A stretch of DNA of 11,899 nucleotides from K23-9 sp964460665 (GCA_964460665.1 CAYWSL010000186.1:1-11899), one strand, 5' to 3'; positions 1-6,317 are shown, counted from the first letter of the stretch. Numbers and translations: made by a program. The notes: a model not told the origin generated them from the sequence alone.

Positions 1-245
1 CCCCATCGCGCGGCGACGCTGCAATGGTTGAACTATTTGTCGATTCGCACGACCAAGATCCAGTATCCACTTGGCGGTTGACCGCAGACCACTTCGCCGA
101 AGTCGCACGTCGCAGGATTGCGTTGCTGATTGGATCGGCTCCGGTTTTATCAACGCTTTTGGCGGGTTTGATTGTTTGGATTTCAGTTGCTTCGACACTT
201 GGATTCATGTGGCGATCAACTATCACTTCATTGCAAGCGTTTTAG
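1..245 (+). CDS. GspF/PilC-family inner-membrane protein, C-terminal end only (5' partial)
   Basis: The reading frame is open from the left edge of the window (first full codon at base 3) to TAG at 243-245, so the gene starts outside. About 80 residues are visible. They have the layout of the C-terminus of a type II secretion/type IV pilus F protein: a soluble helical piece, a basic stretch (AEVARRR), then a long hydrophobic segment of about 25 residues and a short polar tail. In the family this is the last membrane helix of the platform protein that links the cytoplasmic ATPase to pseudopilin assembly. Its neighbour downstream is a second F-like protein, 14 bases away, followed by pseudopilin genes, which supports the call. 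The ATG at 24 is an internal methionine, not a start. The assignment rests on topology and context, because too little sequence is present for a motif match. Confidence 0.6.
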   Translation, partial: PSRGDAAMVELFVDSHDQDPVSTWRLTADHFAEVARRRIALLIGSAPVLSTLLAGLIVWISVASTLGFMWRSTITSLQAF

Positions 246-250
246 GGAGG
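244..250 (+). promoter_or_regulatory. Strong Shine-Dalgarno site (AGGGAGG) for the second GspF-like gene
   Basis: AGGGAGG lies nine bases upstream of the GTG at 260 and overlaps the TAG stop of the preceding gene. It fixes the GTG as the start in preference to the ATG at 71. Starting at 71 would overlap most of the visible end of the upstream gene. Confidence 0.7.
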
Positions 251-259
251 GCTCGAAGC

Positions 260-1387
260 GTGTCGCTGCTTTTACGCATCGTAACAATCGTCGTTGTTCT
301 ACTTGCCATAGTAGTGATATTCGGCTTTGTCATGCCATCGCTGATCGCGTTGTTGATTGCGGTCTTGGTTGTGATGGCGATCAGCGACTTCTTTTACCGT
401 CGAAAACGACACGCAGCGCACATTTTCAATTCGGCTCTTCAAGCCGTCTGCGAAAGAGACGGCGGGATCAATAAAGTCGCGATGGTGTTCGCACGCACCG
501 GCAGCTTGAGAGGCCCGTGTTACGAATATGCACGACGTTTGCACGCGGGTGAGGATCCGGTCGACGCGGCAGCTCAGTCACGTGTTCCACTAGACCTGTC
601 ATCGGCAGTGGTATTACGGACCGGACGCAAGAGCCGCGAGTCTCAGGATTATGTTGGCAACTCCAAACAAGTGCTTTCGTCGCAAAGTTCGACGATGCCC
701 ATTTACGCACACGTTGTCTACTTAGTGCTGACATCCCTCGCGACCTGTGCCGTCTTGGCATTCTGCAGCATCTTCATTTCACCGACGATCGAAAAGATAA
801 CTGAAGAGTTCGGCATGGCCTCGCCGGTCTTTGGGATGACCCAAGGAATGGGGCTGATCAAGATCATCCTGGCTGTTGTTTCCATCACGCTGGTTGTACT
901 GATGACGGGCATTTCAAGTGGCTCACTATTTGGAATGTTGCTTCCGGATTGGTTTCCTCGATCGCCGCGGGCTGTGGAATTACGATCGAACATTCTGTGG
1001 GGTTTGGCTGATGCAATTGACGCTGGCATGACAGTCGATCAAGCCCTGCATTTGGGGACTCGCATATCGTTGCGAAATTCTGATCGATCTTCGTTTGCGA
1101 TGGCCTATCAATTGATTCGGCAAGGAAGCTCTCCCGCTGATGCGCTTCATCAAGCGGGGTGGCTGAACGAAAATGAACGTAATTGGATTCGTGGTGCGTC
1201 GGCACATCGCGGAGCTCAGCTGTTGCGTTCAATCGCTAATCAACGCTTGCGTGACGCATCCGCGAACATGCGTTGGATTCTAGATCTAGTTTTTCCTGTT
1301 CTGGTCATCTTGCTTGGTTTCGCTGTGCTGCTATTCGCGTTTGGTTTCTTTGGATCCCTCATTTCACTCATTAGTGGTCTAGGCTGA
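260..1387 (+). CDS. Type II secretion system F-family (GspF/PilC-like) membrane protein
   Basis: A 375-residue protein read from GTG 260, chosen because of the AGGGAGG site just upstream and because the upstream coding frame ends at 245. Two hydrophobic segments (about residues 3-23 and 25-43) are followed by a soluble helical domain (about 50-150) and two more membrane segments (about 152-175 and 197-219). A second soluble domain (about 240-335) contains GMTVDQALHLG, typical of the start of a T2SSF repeat. A final membrane helix spans about 341-365. The two-domain, membrane-separated layout is that of GspF/PilC, the inner-membrane platform of type II secretion and type IV pilus machines. The N-terminal membrane hairpin is unusual for classical GspF. 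The gene sits between another F-like gene and pseudopilin genes, and its TGA overlaps the next ATG by one base (TGATG), so translation is probably coupled. The family is fairly sure; the substrate is unknown. Confidence 0.8.
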   Translation: MSLLLRIVTIVVVLLAIVVIFGFVMPSLIALLIAVLVVMAISDFFYRRKRHAAHIFNSALQAVCERDGGINKVAMVFARTGSLRGPCYEYARRLHAGEDPVDAAAQSRVPLDLSSAVVLRTGRKSRESQDYVGNSKQVLSSQSSTMPIYAHVVYLVLTSLATCAVLAFCSIFISPTIEKITEEFGMASPVFGMTQGMGLIKIILAVVSITLVVLMTGISSGSLFGMLLPDWFPRSPRAVELRSNILWGLADAIDAGMTVDQALHLGTRISLRNSDRSSFAMAYQLIRQGSSPADALHQAGWLNENERNWIRGASAHRGAQLLRSIANQRLRDASANMRWILDLVFPVLVILLGFAVLLFAFGFFGSLISLISGLG

Positions 1388-1860
1388 TGTCTTCTGAACC
1401 TATTCTGAAACGAAGCGGTGCTTCAAAAGCATGTCTCGCCGCTAAGAATCGTAGGGGTAGCTTCCTGGTGGAAGCTGTGATCGCGATTGCCTTGTTTGGC
1501 ACCGCTGCCGTTGCGCTTAGTCAGTTGTCGCAGACCTCCGCAGCCCTGAACCTAAAAGGCGATCAGCGACTTTCCGCTCAGCTGACCGCTCAGAACGTTC
1601 TGGAAATGCTTCAGCACACAAATTTCAATGAACTCAATTCGCGTATCCCCGAAATCGAATCGACCGCCGCGAAGCAGTCGACTTGGGACGTAGCCGTGCG
1701 AAGTGAAACGTTTGAAATCGGCGATCAAGACGCCATGCATATTGTGGTTCATGTCACGCAGCCCAATACGCAGGCGAAAATGATCACGTTGCATGACTGG
1801 CGAATTCGCAAGTCTGATTCAGACGGCAACTCCGACAGCAACAAGGAGCACGGTCAATGA
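1387..1860 (+). CDS. Pseudopilin-like protein with prepilin N-methylation site (GspI/PilV-like)
   Basis: A 157-residue protein. A basic leader of 24 residues ends in RRG, followed by SFLVEAVIAIALFG. This is a type III (prepilin) signal with predicted cleavage after Gly24 and the conserved Glu at position +5 (Glu29). The hydrophobic helix runs to about residue 46. The rest is a small soluble domain with a helix rich in Gln and Ala (about 47-75), then probable beta strands. The C-terminus is hydrophilic and Ser/Asp/Asn-rich. The size and the QNVLEML-type helix resemble minor pseudopilins of the GspI/PilV type, but no finer assignment is possible. It should be processed by a prepilin peptidase and placed in the pseudopilus with its neighbours. 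The start overlaps the previous stop by one base, and the TGA overlaps the next start in an ATGA, both signs of translational coupling. Confidence 0.72.
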   Translation: MSSEPILKRSGASKACLAAKNRRGSFLVEAVIAIALFGTAAVALSQLSQTSAALNLKGDQRLSAQLTAQNVLEMLQHTNFNELNSRIPEIESTAAKQSTWDVAVRSETFEIGDQDAMHIVVHVTQPNTQAKMITLHDWRIRKSDSDGNSDSNKEHGQ

Positions 1861-2372
1861 ATCGATTCGTTATCTCGAAGGATCCCGCATTACGGCGTGG
1901 CACAAACTTGTTGGAGTGTCTTGCGACGCTGGCTGTCCTGATGGTGCTGGCAATGGCAGCGGCTAAGCTGCTGACCAGCGTCACCAAAATTGGGCTGCAA
2001 GCCAACCAGGACAAGATGAGCCGTGTAGCGGTCGAACGTTTGTCGGCCGCGTTTCGCCAAGATGTTGCCGATGCCGAGCAGGTCACGATTGCCGACGATG
2101 GACGTTCGGTGACACTTGCGATCGGCGACAAGGTCGTTCAGTATCAAACCAGCGAAGCAGAGGGCGCGACTGCAGACGACGACTCTAAGAGCATTCAGCG
2201 GACCCAAACCTCTGGTGATCCGGCCACTGGCAAAGAAAAAACGGCACTCGATCGCTTTGCATTAACCCAGCGTTGCTCGCCGACGTTTGCCGTGAAAGGC
2301 GACCTGGTCACCTTGCGTTTGACCGCTGACGGACAACTCAATCCTTGGATCATTCAGGCGGTGCAGCCATGA
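1857..2372 (+). CDS. Pseudopilin-like protein (GspJ/PulJ-like)
   Basis: A 171-residue protein. A 15-residue leader ends in RRG and is followed by TNLLECLATLAVLMVLA, a prepilin signal with predicted cleavage after Gly15 and Glu at +5 (Glu20). After the hydrophobic helix (about 16-40) comes an amphipathic helix containing VERLSAAFRQDV, then a mostly beta soluble domain. An acidic, Ser/Thr-rich low-complexity loop (about residues 98-125) probably forms a flexible insert. The helix followed by LSAAFRQDV is reminiscent of PulJ/GspJ minor pseudopilins, which often have an RLR.DL-type segment here. This is an inference from layout, not a clear family match. Starts and stops overlap on both sides by ATGA junctions, so the protein is expected to be made in fixed ratio with its neighbours. 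Confidence 0.68.
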   Translation: MNRFVISKDPALRRGTNLLECLATLAVLMVLAMAAAKLLTSVTKIGLQANQDKMSRVAVERLSAAFRQDVADAEQVTIADDGRSVTLAIGDKVVQYQTSEAEGATADDDSKSIQRTQTSGDPATGKEKTALDRFALTQRCSPTFAVKGDLVTLRLTADGQLNPWIIQAVQP

Positions 2373-2764
2373 ACTTTGTTTATCGACATCGCCCGCTTCG
2401 CATTCGCCGCGGAGGCGCACTTCTGCTGTTGATCGTTGCACTTTTGCTAGTCATCTTGGGTGCCTTGCAAGCCCTGTTGCGCGGCGAGATCGCGTCGCAA
2501 CGAAACGCGACGCAGCGATTTCAGTCGCAAGCGTTGATTCGTGCCATCGAAACAGCGCAATCTGCTTCGGTGGACTGGAGCACGCCTGTCGTCTTACCAG
2601 TAAACGAAGCAGATGATGAAACAATCATTGTGAAAGCGAACGAAGACAAAACAGAATTAACGGCGACTTGGCTGGTTCAAGACCAAGTCATTCGCACGAT
2701 GACTCGCACCATGAACATGGCGAGCAACAGCCAAGATTCAAAACCGAATTCGGAGAATCAGTAG
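2369..2764 (+). CDS. Short GspK/PilX-like pseudopilin lacking Glu5
   Basis: A 131-residue protein read from ATG 2369, which overlaps the previous TGA as ATGA. The ATG-like in-frame start at 2345 would lie inside the upstream gene and has no coupling signal. A basic leader (RIRRG) precedes GALLLLIVALLLVILGAL, a hydrophobic helix with the look of a prepilin signal cleaved after Gly15. The +5 position is Leu, not Glu. Lack of Glu5 is characteristic of GspK, the tip pseudopilin, and the order after I- and J-like proteins also fits GspK. The soluble part is only about 95 residues, whereas classical GspK is around 300, so the large helical domain is absent. The C-terminus is polar (Asn/Ser/Gln-rich). 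The stop TAG overlaps the GTG of the DUF1559 gene by one base. The call is an inference from N-terminus and gene order. Confidence 0.6.
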   Translation: MNFVYRHRPLRIRRGGALLLLIVALLLVILGALQALLRGEIASQRNATQRFQSQALIRAIETAQSASVDWSTPVVLPVNEADDETIIVKANEDKTELTATWLVQDQVIRTMTRTMNMASNSQDSKPNSENQ

Positions 2765-3944
2765 TGAAAACCACACACCGCCCTGCCGTTACGAACGCGG
2801 CGATTGACCAATACAACAATCCGAAACAATTTCGCGGATTCACGTTGGTTGAACTACTGGTCGTGATCGCAATCATTGGAATCCTGATCGGATTGCTGGG
2901 GCCAGCGATGCAAAACATGCGAGAACTTTCACGCCGCAGCGTTTGCGAACAGAACCTTGTTCAGCTATCGCTGGCGATGAGTAGTTACTCCACACTGCAC
3001 GGTCGTTTCCCTGCTGGCAGCTTCAACGCAACCGGACCGATTCGCAGCGAAAGCAAAGGCTACCACCACAACTGGCTTTCGGGATTGATGCCGATGATGG
3101 ACGCGACCAACGTCGCCAACGCAATTGACCGAACGCAAAGTGTGTATCACCAGGCGAACGCCGAAGTCCGTGGGCTTTCGATCCCAGGGCTTCGATGCCC
3201 GTCGGCGTCCGGCACGCTGGAGTACACGACCAACTACGCGGCGATGACTTCGTCAACTGAAACGCCAATCGACGAAAACAACGACGGTGTGTTTCGGCTG
3301 AACCTTCCGACGCGTGAAGCAGACATCACCGATGGCTTGTCCTACACGATCTTCATTGCAGAAAACTTGTCGTCACCCGATGAAGACCTTGGCTGGCTAA
3401 GCGGCACGCGATCCAGTTTGCGAAACGCGGGCCATCAGATTAACGCCGAAAGAATTCGCATTCGCGCTCACGGTTTCAAACCAGCCGGGCCTTTGTACGT
3501 CGGCGGGATCGCCAGCGACCATGTTGGAGGCGCGTACATCTTGCTGGGTGGTGGCGAATACCAGTTCCGTAGCGAAACAATGGACCCGCAATTGCTCGGG
3601 CAGTTAGCCTCGCGATCCGACGGCACAATCCCCAGCGAATGGAAAGCAGGGCTACAAGTGGAAACGGCAACGAAACCGGCCGCCACGGCACCTGCGACGA
3701 CGACCCCCGCAACGACGAAGTCGGATGCGGCGGCGAAACCAGTGGACGATGCGAAACCAGTGGGCGATGCGAAANNNNNNNNNNNNNNNNNNNNNNNNNN
3801 NNNNNNNNNNNNNNNNNNNNNNNNNNNNNNNNNNNNNNNNNNNNNNNNNNNNNNNNNNNNNNNNNNNNNNNNNNCGATGCGAAACCAGTGGGCGATGCGA
3901 AAACAAAGAAGGCTGCCAAGACTGATGAAACGGAAGGCGTCTAA
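2764..3944 (+). CDS. DUF1559 (PF07596) pilin-like protein with repetitive tail, interrupted by an assembly gap
   Basis: The start is GTG 2764, overlapping the previous TAG by one base. A 25-residue leader ends in RG and is followed by FTLVELLVVIAIIGILIGLL, a textbook prepilin signal with Glu at +5 (Glu30). Next come the DUF1559 hallmarks: the N-terminal helix with RRSVCEQNLVQLSLAM (57-72), HGRFPAG (79-85), an RCPSA segment (144-148), TNYAAM (156-161), DGLSYTIFIAE (190-200), and a SDHVGGAYILLGGGEYQF region (251-268) near the C-terminus. After about residue 300 the protein becomes Ala/Thr/Pro/Lys-rich and then enters six-residue repeats (AKPVGD). These continue into 100 Ns after residue 337. 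Beyond the gap the repeat resumes one frame away and ends at TAA 3942-3944, giving a lysine-rich tail. A stop at 4011 results only from the false gap length. DUF1559 proteins are abundant in Planctomycetes and of unknown function; lying in an assembly operon, this one is probably the major pilin-like subunit. Confidence 0.85.
3733..3902 (+). repeat. 18-bp tandem repeat coding for (AKPVGD)n
   Basis: The unit is GCGAAACCAGTGGGCGAT. Before the gap there is one variant copy (3733-3750, Gly codon changed to Asp), one exact copy (3751-3768) and the start of a third (3769-3774). After the gap come the last four bases of a copy, an exact copy (3879-3896) and GCGAAA of the next (3897-3902). The array is a multiple of three, so changes in copy number keep the frame. 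Total copy number is unknown. Confidence 0.9.
3775..3874. other. Assembly gap of exactly 100 N (length is a placeholder)
   Basis: The run is exactly 100 bases, the usual placeholder for a gap of unknown size, and lies inside the 18-bp tandem repeat. Joining the flanks within the repeat phase requires 8 + 18n bases. 100 does not fit this (98 or 116 would), which explains why the frame appears to shift across the gap. Confidence 0.95.
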
Positions 3945-4028
3945 AATCCCACCGGTTTTCACGGCCGTCCATCTGACGTATCTTCCACAGTTCTTACTGC
4001 GTCCGTTCTAACAATCCATTTCGATGTT

Positions 4029-4343
4029 ATGGCAAAACTCGCTCACCACGTATTCTTCACCCTGAAAGACCGTAGCGACGAAAAGATCGCTGAACTGCTA
4101 GCAGCCTGCGAAAAGTACTTGGACAACCACGGCGGGCTGGTCGGTTTTTCGGTTGGAACCCGTGAACGTGAATTGGATCGTGAAGTGAACCAGGACTTTG
4201 ACGTTTCGCTGCACGTGATCTTTAAAGACCGAGCGGCACACGATGCCTATCAAGTCGCCCCACGACACTTGGAATTCATCGCCGAACAAAAAGACAATTG
4301 GGCCGAAGTCCACATCTGGGACAGCAATCTAAAAGGCAATTGA
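4029..4343 (+). CDS. Dabb-family (stress-responsive alpha/beta barrel) domain protein
   Basis: A 104-residue protein made of a single ferredoxin-like domain. The N-terminus (AHHVFFTLKDRSDEKIAEL) has the His followed by hydrophobic strand and then helix typical of Dabb (PF07876). The middle has GFSVGTRE, and the FDVSLHVIFKDRAAHDAYQ segment followed by PRHLEFI is the second characteristic half of this domain. Dabb proteins form dimers and occur as stress proteins or small enzymes. No specific substrate can be read here, and a planctomycete member like this is usually annotated only by domain. It begins 84 bases after the pilin gene's stop, with no obvious Shine-Dalgarno site, so it may be transcribed separately or by readthrough. 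It converges with acpS 80 bases downstream. Confidence 0.8.
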   Translation: MAKLAHHVFFTLKDRSDEKIAELLAACEKYLDNHGGLVGFSVGTRERELDREVNQDFDVSLHVIFKDRAAHDAYQVAPRHLEFIAEQKDNWAEVHIWDSNLKGN

Positions 4344-4423
4344 ATCACGGCCAGCCCATTTCGTAGTCTTGGTCTGCGTTTGTTGCCGAAAGTTCTGTCC
4401 AGGCAATTAAACGTGCAAAGTCA

Positions 4424-4807
4424 CTAATCCAGTCCATCCGTCGCGATCACGTAGGCGGTCGCATGTGTGCGACATGCACCAAGACTTAGATGCAGTTTTT
4501 CGATTCCATTGTGCTGTGCGAACAACATCGCGGATCCTGACAACGAAAAACGCGGGCCATCGCTGCCCACCATGATTTCGATGTCGGTCCAGCGGATTCC
4601 TTGCTGCCGACAACGCATTGCCTTCATCGCTGCTTCTTTGGCAGCCCATCGCGTAGCGAAATGCTGCGCGGCGTTGGCCGTAGCGATGCAGTGTTCGATT
4701 TCATTCGCTGTGTAAACGCGTTCCAAGAACTGTTCGCCGTGCGATTCGATCATCTTTGCAATCCGAACGCACTCGATGATCTCCGTGCCGATTCCCATCA
4801 CTGCCAT
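4424..4807 (-). CDS. acpS: Holo-[acyl-carrier-protein] synthase
   Basis: A 127-residue protein from ATG at 4807-4805. It transfers 4'-phosphopantetheine from CoA to the active-site serine of apo-ACP, a step needed for fatty acid synthesis. The N-terminal GIGTEIIECVRI (5-16), FLERVYTANEIEHC (27-40), HFATRWAAKEAAMKA (49-63, with Glu58 and Lys62), GIRWTDIEI and the closing LHLSLG...ATAYVIA follow the AcpS family in order, and the length is normal. The usual Mg-binding Asp of GIGTDIVE is Glu (Glu9) here, and the LSLSH segment reads LSLGACRTH. A longer reading from TTG at 4837 is possible but adds nothing conserved. The gene lies 43 bases downstream of trpS on the same strand and is probably cotranscribed with it. 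The family assignment is firm. Confidence 0.92.
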   Translation of the reverse strand: MAVMGIGTEIIECVRIAKMIESHGEQFLERVYTANEIEHCIATANAAQHFATRWAAKEAAMKAMRCRQQGIRWTDIEIMVGSDGPRFSLSGSAMLFAQHNGIEKLHLSLGACRTHATAYVIATDGLD

Positions 4808-4850
4808 CAGATACTTTCGCCACTGAACATGGATCAAGCCCCGCTGCTAT

Positions 4851-5813
4851 TTATTTTAGCCCACACGCCTTCTGTGCGCGGCTAAGCACGGTTGCTGCCA
4901 CTTCGCGAGCTCGATCGGCGCCTTCTTTCAACGTTTGGTGTACATAATCCACGTTTGCTTCCAGCTCAGTGCGTTTCTCGCGAGCCGCGGCGAAATACGA
5001 CTCACTGGCCTCCGCCACCGCCTTTTTCACATCGCCGTAACCAAATCCACCGCGGCGATACATCGCAGCCATTTCTTCGACGTCCGCCTCGCCAGCAAAC
5101 AACCGATAAAGCAAAAACAGATGATCCGTCTCGGGATCCTTTGAATCCTCCATCGCGCGACTGTCCGTCGTAATGCGCATGATCTGCTTTCGAATCTTCT
5201 TCACCTCGCCAAACAGCGGCAACGTATTGTCGTAGCTCTTGCTCATCTTTTCCCCGTCGGTTCCGGGGACTTTTGCGCTGTGGTCTAGCGTTTTGGCTTT
5301 CGGCAACACGAATGTCTCGCCGAACTGATGATTGAACTTAGCCGCGATATCACGACACACTTCGATGTGTTGCACTTGGTCAGCACCAACCGGAACGATC
5401 TGGCTATCGTACGCCAGAATATCAGCCGCCTGCAAAACCGGGTAGGTAAACAGCCCTGCGTCAGCCGGCAGGCCTTTGTCAATTTTTTCTTTGTAGGCCA
5501 CGCATCGTTGCAGCAATCCCATCGGTGTGCCGCTGAGCAACAGCCAGCACAGTTCGCTGACTTCCGGCACATCCGACTGAACAAACAATGTCGCCTTGGT
5601 GGGATCCAAACCCAAAGCCAACAGATCCAATGCTGCGTCCAATGTGTTTTGCCGCAGCGTTTCGGCGTCGCGAATCGTTGTCAGGGCATGCAGGTCGGCG
5701 ATGAAGTAGAACCCTTCGTTGTCTTCCTGCAAATCAATGTATTGCCGGATGGCGCCAAAGAAGTTTCCCCAGTGAGGTCGGCCTGTGGGTTGAATGCCAG
5801 ATAGTGCACGCAT
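4851..5813 (-). CDS. trpS: Tryptophanyl-tRNA synthetase
   Basis: A 320-residue class Ic aminoacyl-tRNA synthetase that charges tRNA-Trp in the cytoplasm. The start is ATG 5813, and MRALSGIQPTGRPHWGN is the expected N-terminus, with the HIGH-type motif as PHWGN (13-17). YPVLQAADILAYD (124-136) contains the Asp (Asp131) that in the family recognises the tryptophan indole, and PVGADQVQHIE (141-151) follows. The KMSKS loop is GEKMSKS (187-193). The C-terminal region has the HLFLLYRLF and GYGDVKKAVAE segments of the anticodon-binding part. Length is normal for bacterial TrpS. It is probably the first gene of a two-gene unit with acpS. A palindrome lies about 45 bases upstream of its start; no trp leader peptide or T-box is visible. 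Confidence 0.96.
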   Translation of the reverse strand: MRALSGIQPTGRPHWGNFFGAIRQYIDLQEDNEGFYFIADLHALTTIRDAETLRQNTLDAALDLLALGLDPTKATLFVQSDVPEVSELCWLLLSGTPMGLLQRCVAYKEKIDKGLPADAGLFTYPVLQAADILAYDSQIVPVGADQVQHIEVCRDIAAKFNHQFGETFVLPKAKTLDHSAKVPGTDGEKMSKSYDNTLPLFGEVKKIRKQIMRITTDSRAMEDSKDPETDHLFLLYRLFAGEADVEEMAAMYRRGGFGYGDVKKAVAEASESYFAAAREKRTELEANVDYVHQTLKEGADRAREVAATVLSRAQKACGLK

Positions 5814-5857
5814 GGATCGCAGTTCAATTCAAAAACGATGGAATCAGTTCGTGTAAA

Positions 5858-5874
5858 TTGTGATTGATTCACAA
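5858..5874. promoter_or_regulatory. Perfect palindrome TTGTGA-N5-TCACAA in the trpS upstream region
   Basis: Two perfect 6-base inverted repeats separated by five bases lie 45-61 bases upstream of the trpS start, in the 199-base region between trpS (-) and the divergent small gene at 6013 (+). The half-sites resemble CRP/FNR-type TGTGA/TCACA, but the spacer is five, not six, so a factor of that family is only a possibility. The rest of 5814-6012 shows no convincing -35/-10 pair on either strand. Confidence 0.35.
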
Positions 5875-6012
5875 CCAATCGCGTAGGGGACTTGGGCTCA
5901 GAATCTGGTATCACCGGAGCGAACCACCCGACGATTGCTGGTGTCCCACCATCACTCGCGTCGCGACATTGTGTCTACGTGGGCGTACATGGGCATGTCG
6001 AAGGAAATCGCC

Positions 6013-6282
6013 ATGAAAAAGAGAATTCAGTATTGCCAATGCAATCTGCGAAAGCAGATCACTGCCAGCGAGCAGAAAGAGACCACGGCATACATCCCGG
6101 CCAAATTTGCTCGGGTCGGCAAAGTCGTGCGCATTCGCACCGAAGACGACCGGCAATGGAGCGACGGATGGGAGGTCATGACCGTGGGGGCATCGGTTTG
6201 GTCTGATGACCTGCCTGATTCGCACTCGGCGATCAAGAGTCACAGGACATCTACCGGTGACACGCTTCCGCGAAACAGATAG
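6013..6282 (+). CDS. Small uncharacterised protein (89 aa)
   Basis: The start is ATG 6013, chosen because AAGGAA sits about eight bases upstream and because the product begins MKKRIQYCQCNLRK. An in-frame start at 5935 would add a low-quality extension. The protein is basic and soluble, with a CxC pair near the N-terminus (Cys8, Cys10). A central AYIPAKFARVGKVVRIR stretch looks like a beta hairpin or short barrel, followed by a Trp-rich DGWEVMTVGASVW segment and a polar C-terminus containing HSAIKSHRTSTGD. The IP.KFA.VG...R.....GW.V..VG pattern recalls small hypothetical proteins seen in planctomycete genomes, but I do not recognise a named family and assign no function. It is divergent from trpS and convergent with the ABC permease, with a strong hairpin right after its stop. 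The codon pattern and terminator support a real gene. Confidence 0.6.
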   Translation: MKKRIQYCQCNLRKQITASEQKETTAYIPAKFARVGKVVRIRTEDDRQWSDGWEVMTVGASVWSDDLPDSHSAIKSHRTSTGDTLPRNR

Positions 6283-6302
6283 CGAGCAATGCTTTGCTGG
6301 CT

Positions 6303-6317
6303 GGCCAAAAATTGGCC
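6303..6317. repeat. Small perfect hairpin GGCCAA-AAA-TTGGCC
   Basis: A six-base stem with a three-base loop directly beside the longer terminator hairpin, sharing bases 6316-6317 with it. On the - strand its T5 loop region supplies the T-rich tract after the longer stem. The two structures are mutually exclusive at the shared bases. Confidence 0.6.

Noticed and set aside
71..259. N-terminal extension of the second GspF-like gene from ATG 71
   Set aside because: It would overlap most of the visible part of the upstream F gene in another frame. The AGGGAGG site and GTG at 260 give a better start, and the extension does not look like protein of this family.
3639..3972. Several open frames on both strands across the gap region
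   Set aside because: An 18-bp repeat without stop codons is open in many frames, and Ns extend them. They are shadows of the DUF1559 tail.
3945..4011. C-terminal continuation of the DUF1559 gene to a stop at 4011
   Set aside because: It arises only because the 100-N placeholder is two bases off the repeat phase. In the repeat's own frame the gene stops at 3944.
3945..4028. Terminator or promoter between the DUF1559 gene and the Dabb gene
   Set aside because: No stable stem with a T tract and no convincing -35/-10 pair is visible in the 84 bases.
4808..4837. Longer acpS from the TTG at 4837
   Set aside because: The ten extra residues are not part of the AcpS family N-terminus, which begins at MAVMGIG.
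5328..5804. Open frame antisense to trpS
   Set aside because: A shadow of the trpS codons with no start signal or recognisable content.
5939..5951. Hairpin TGGTG-TCC-CACCA upstream of the small gene
   Set aside because: A five-base stem is easily found by chance in GC-rich sequence, and it is far from any start or stop.
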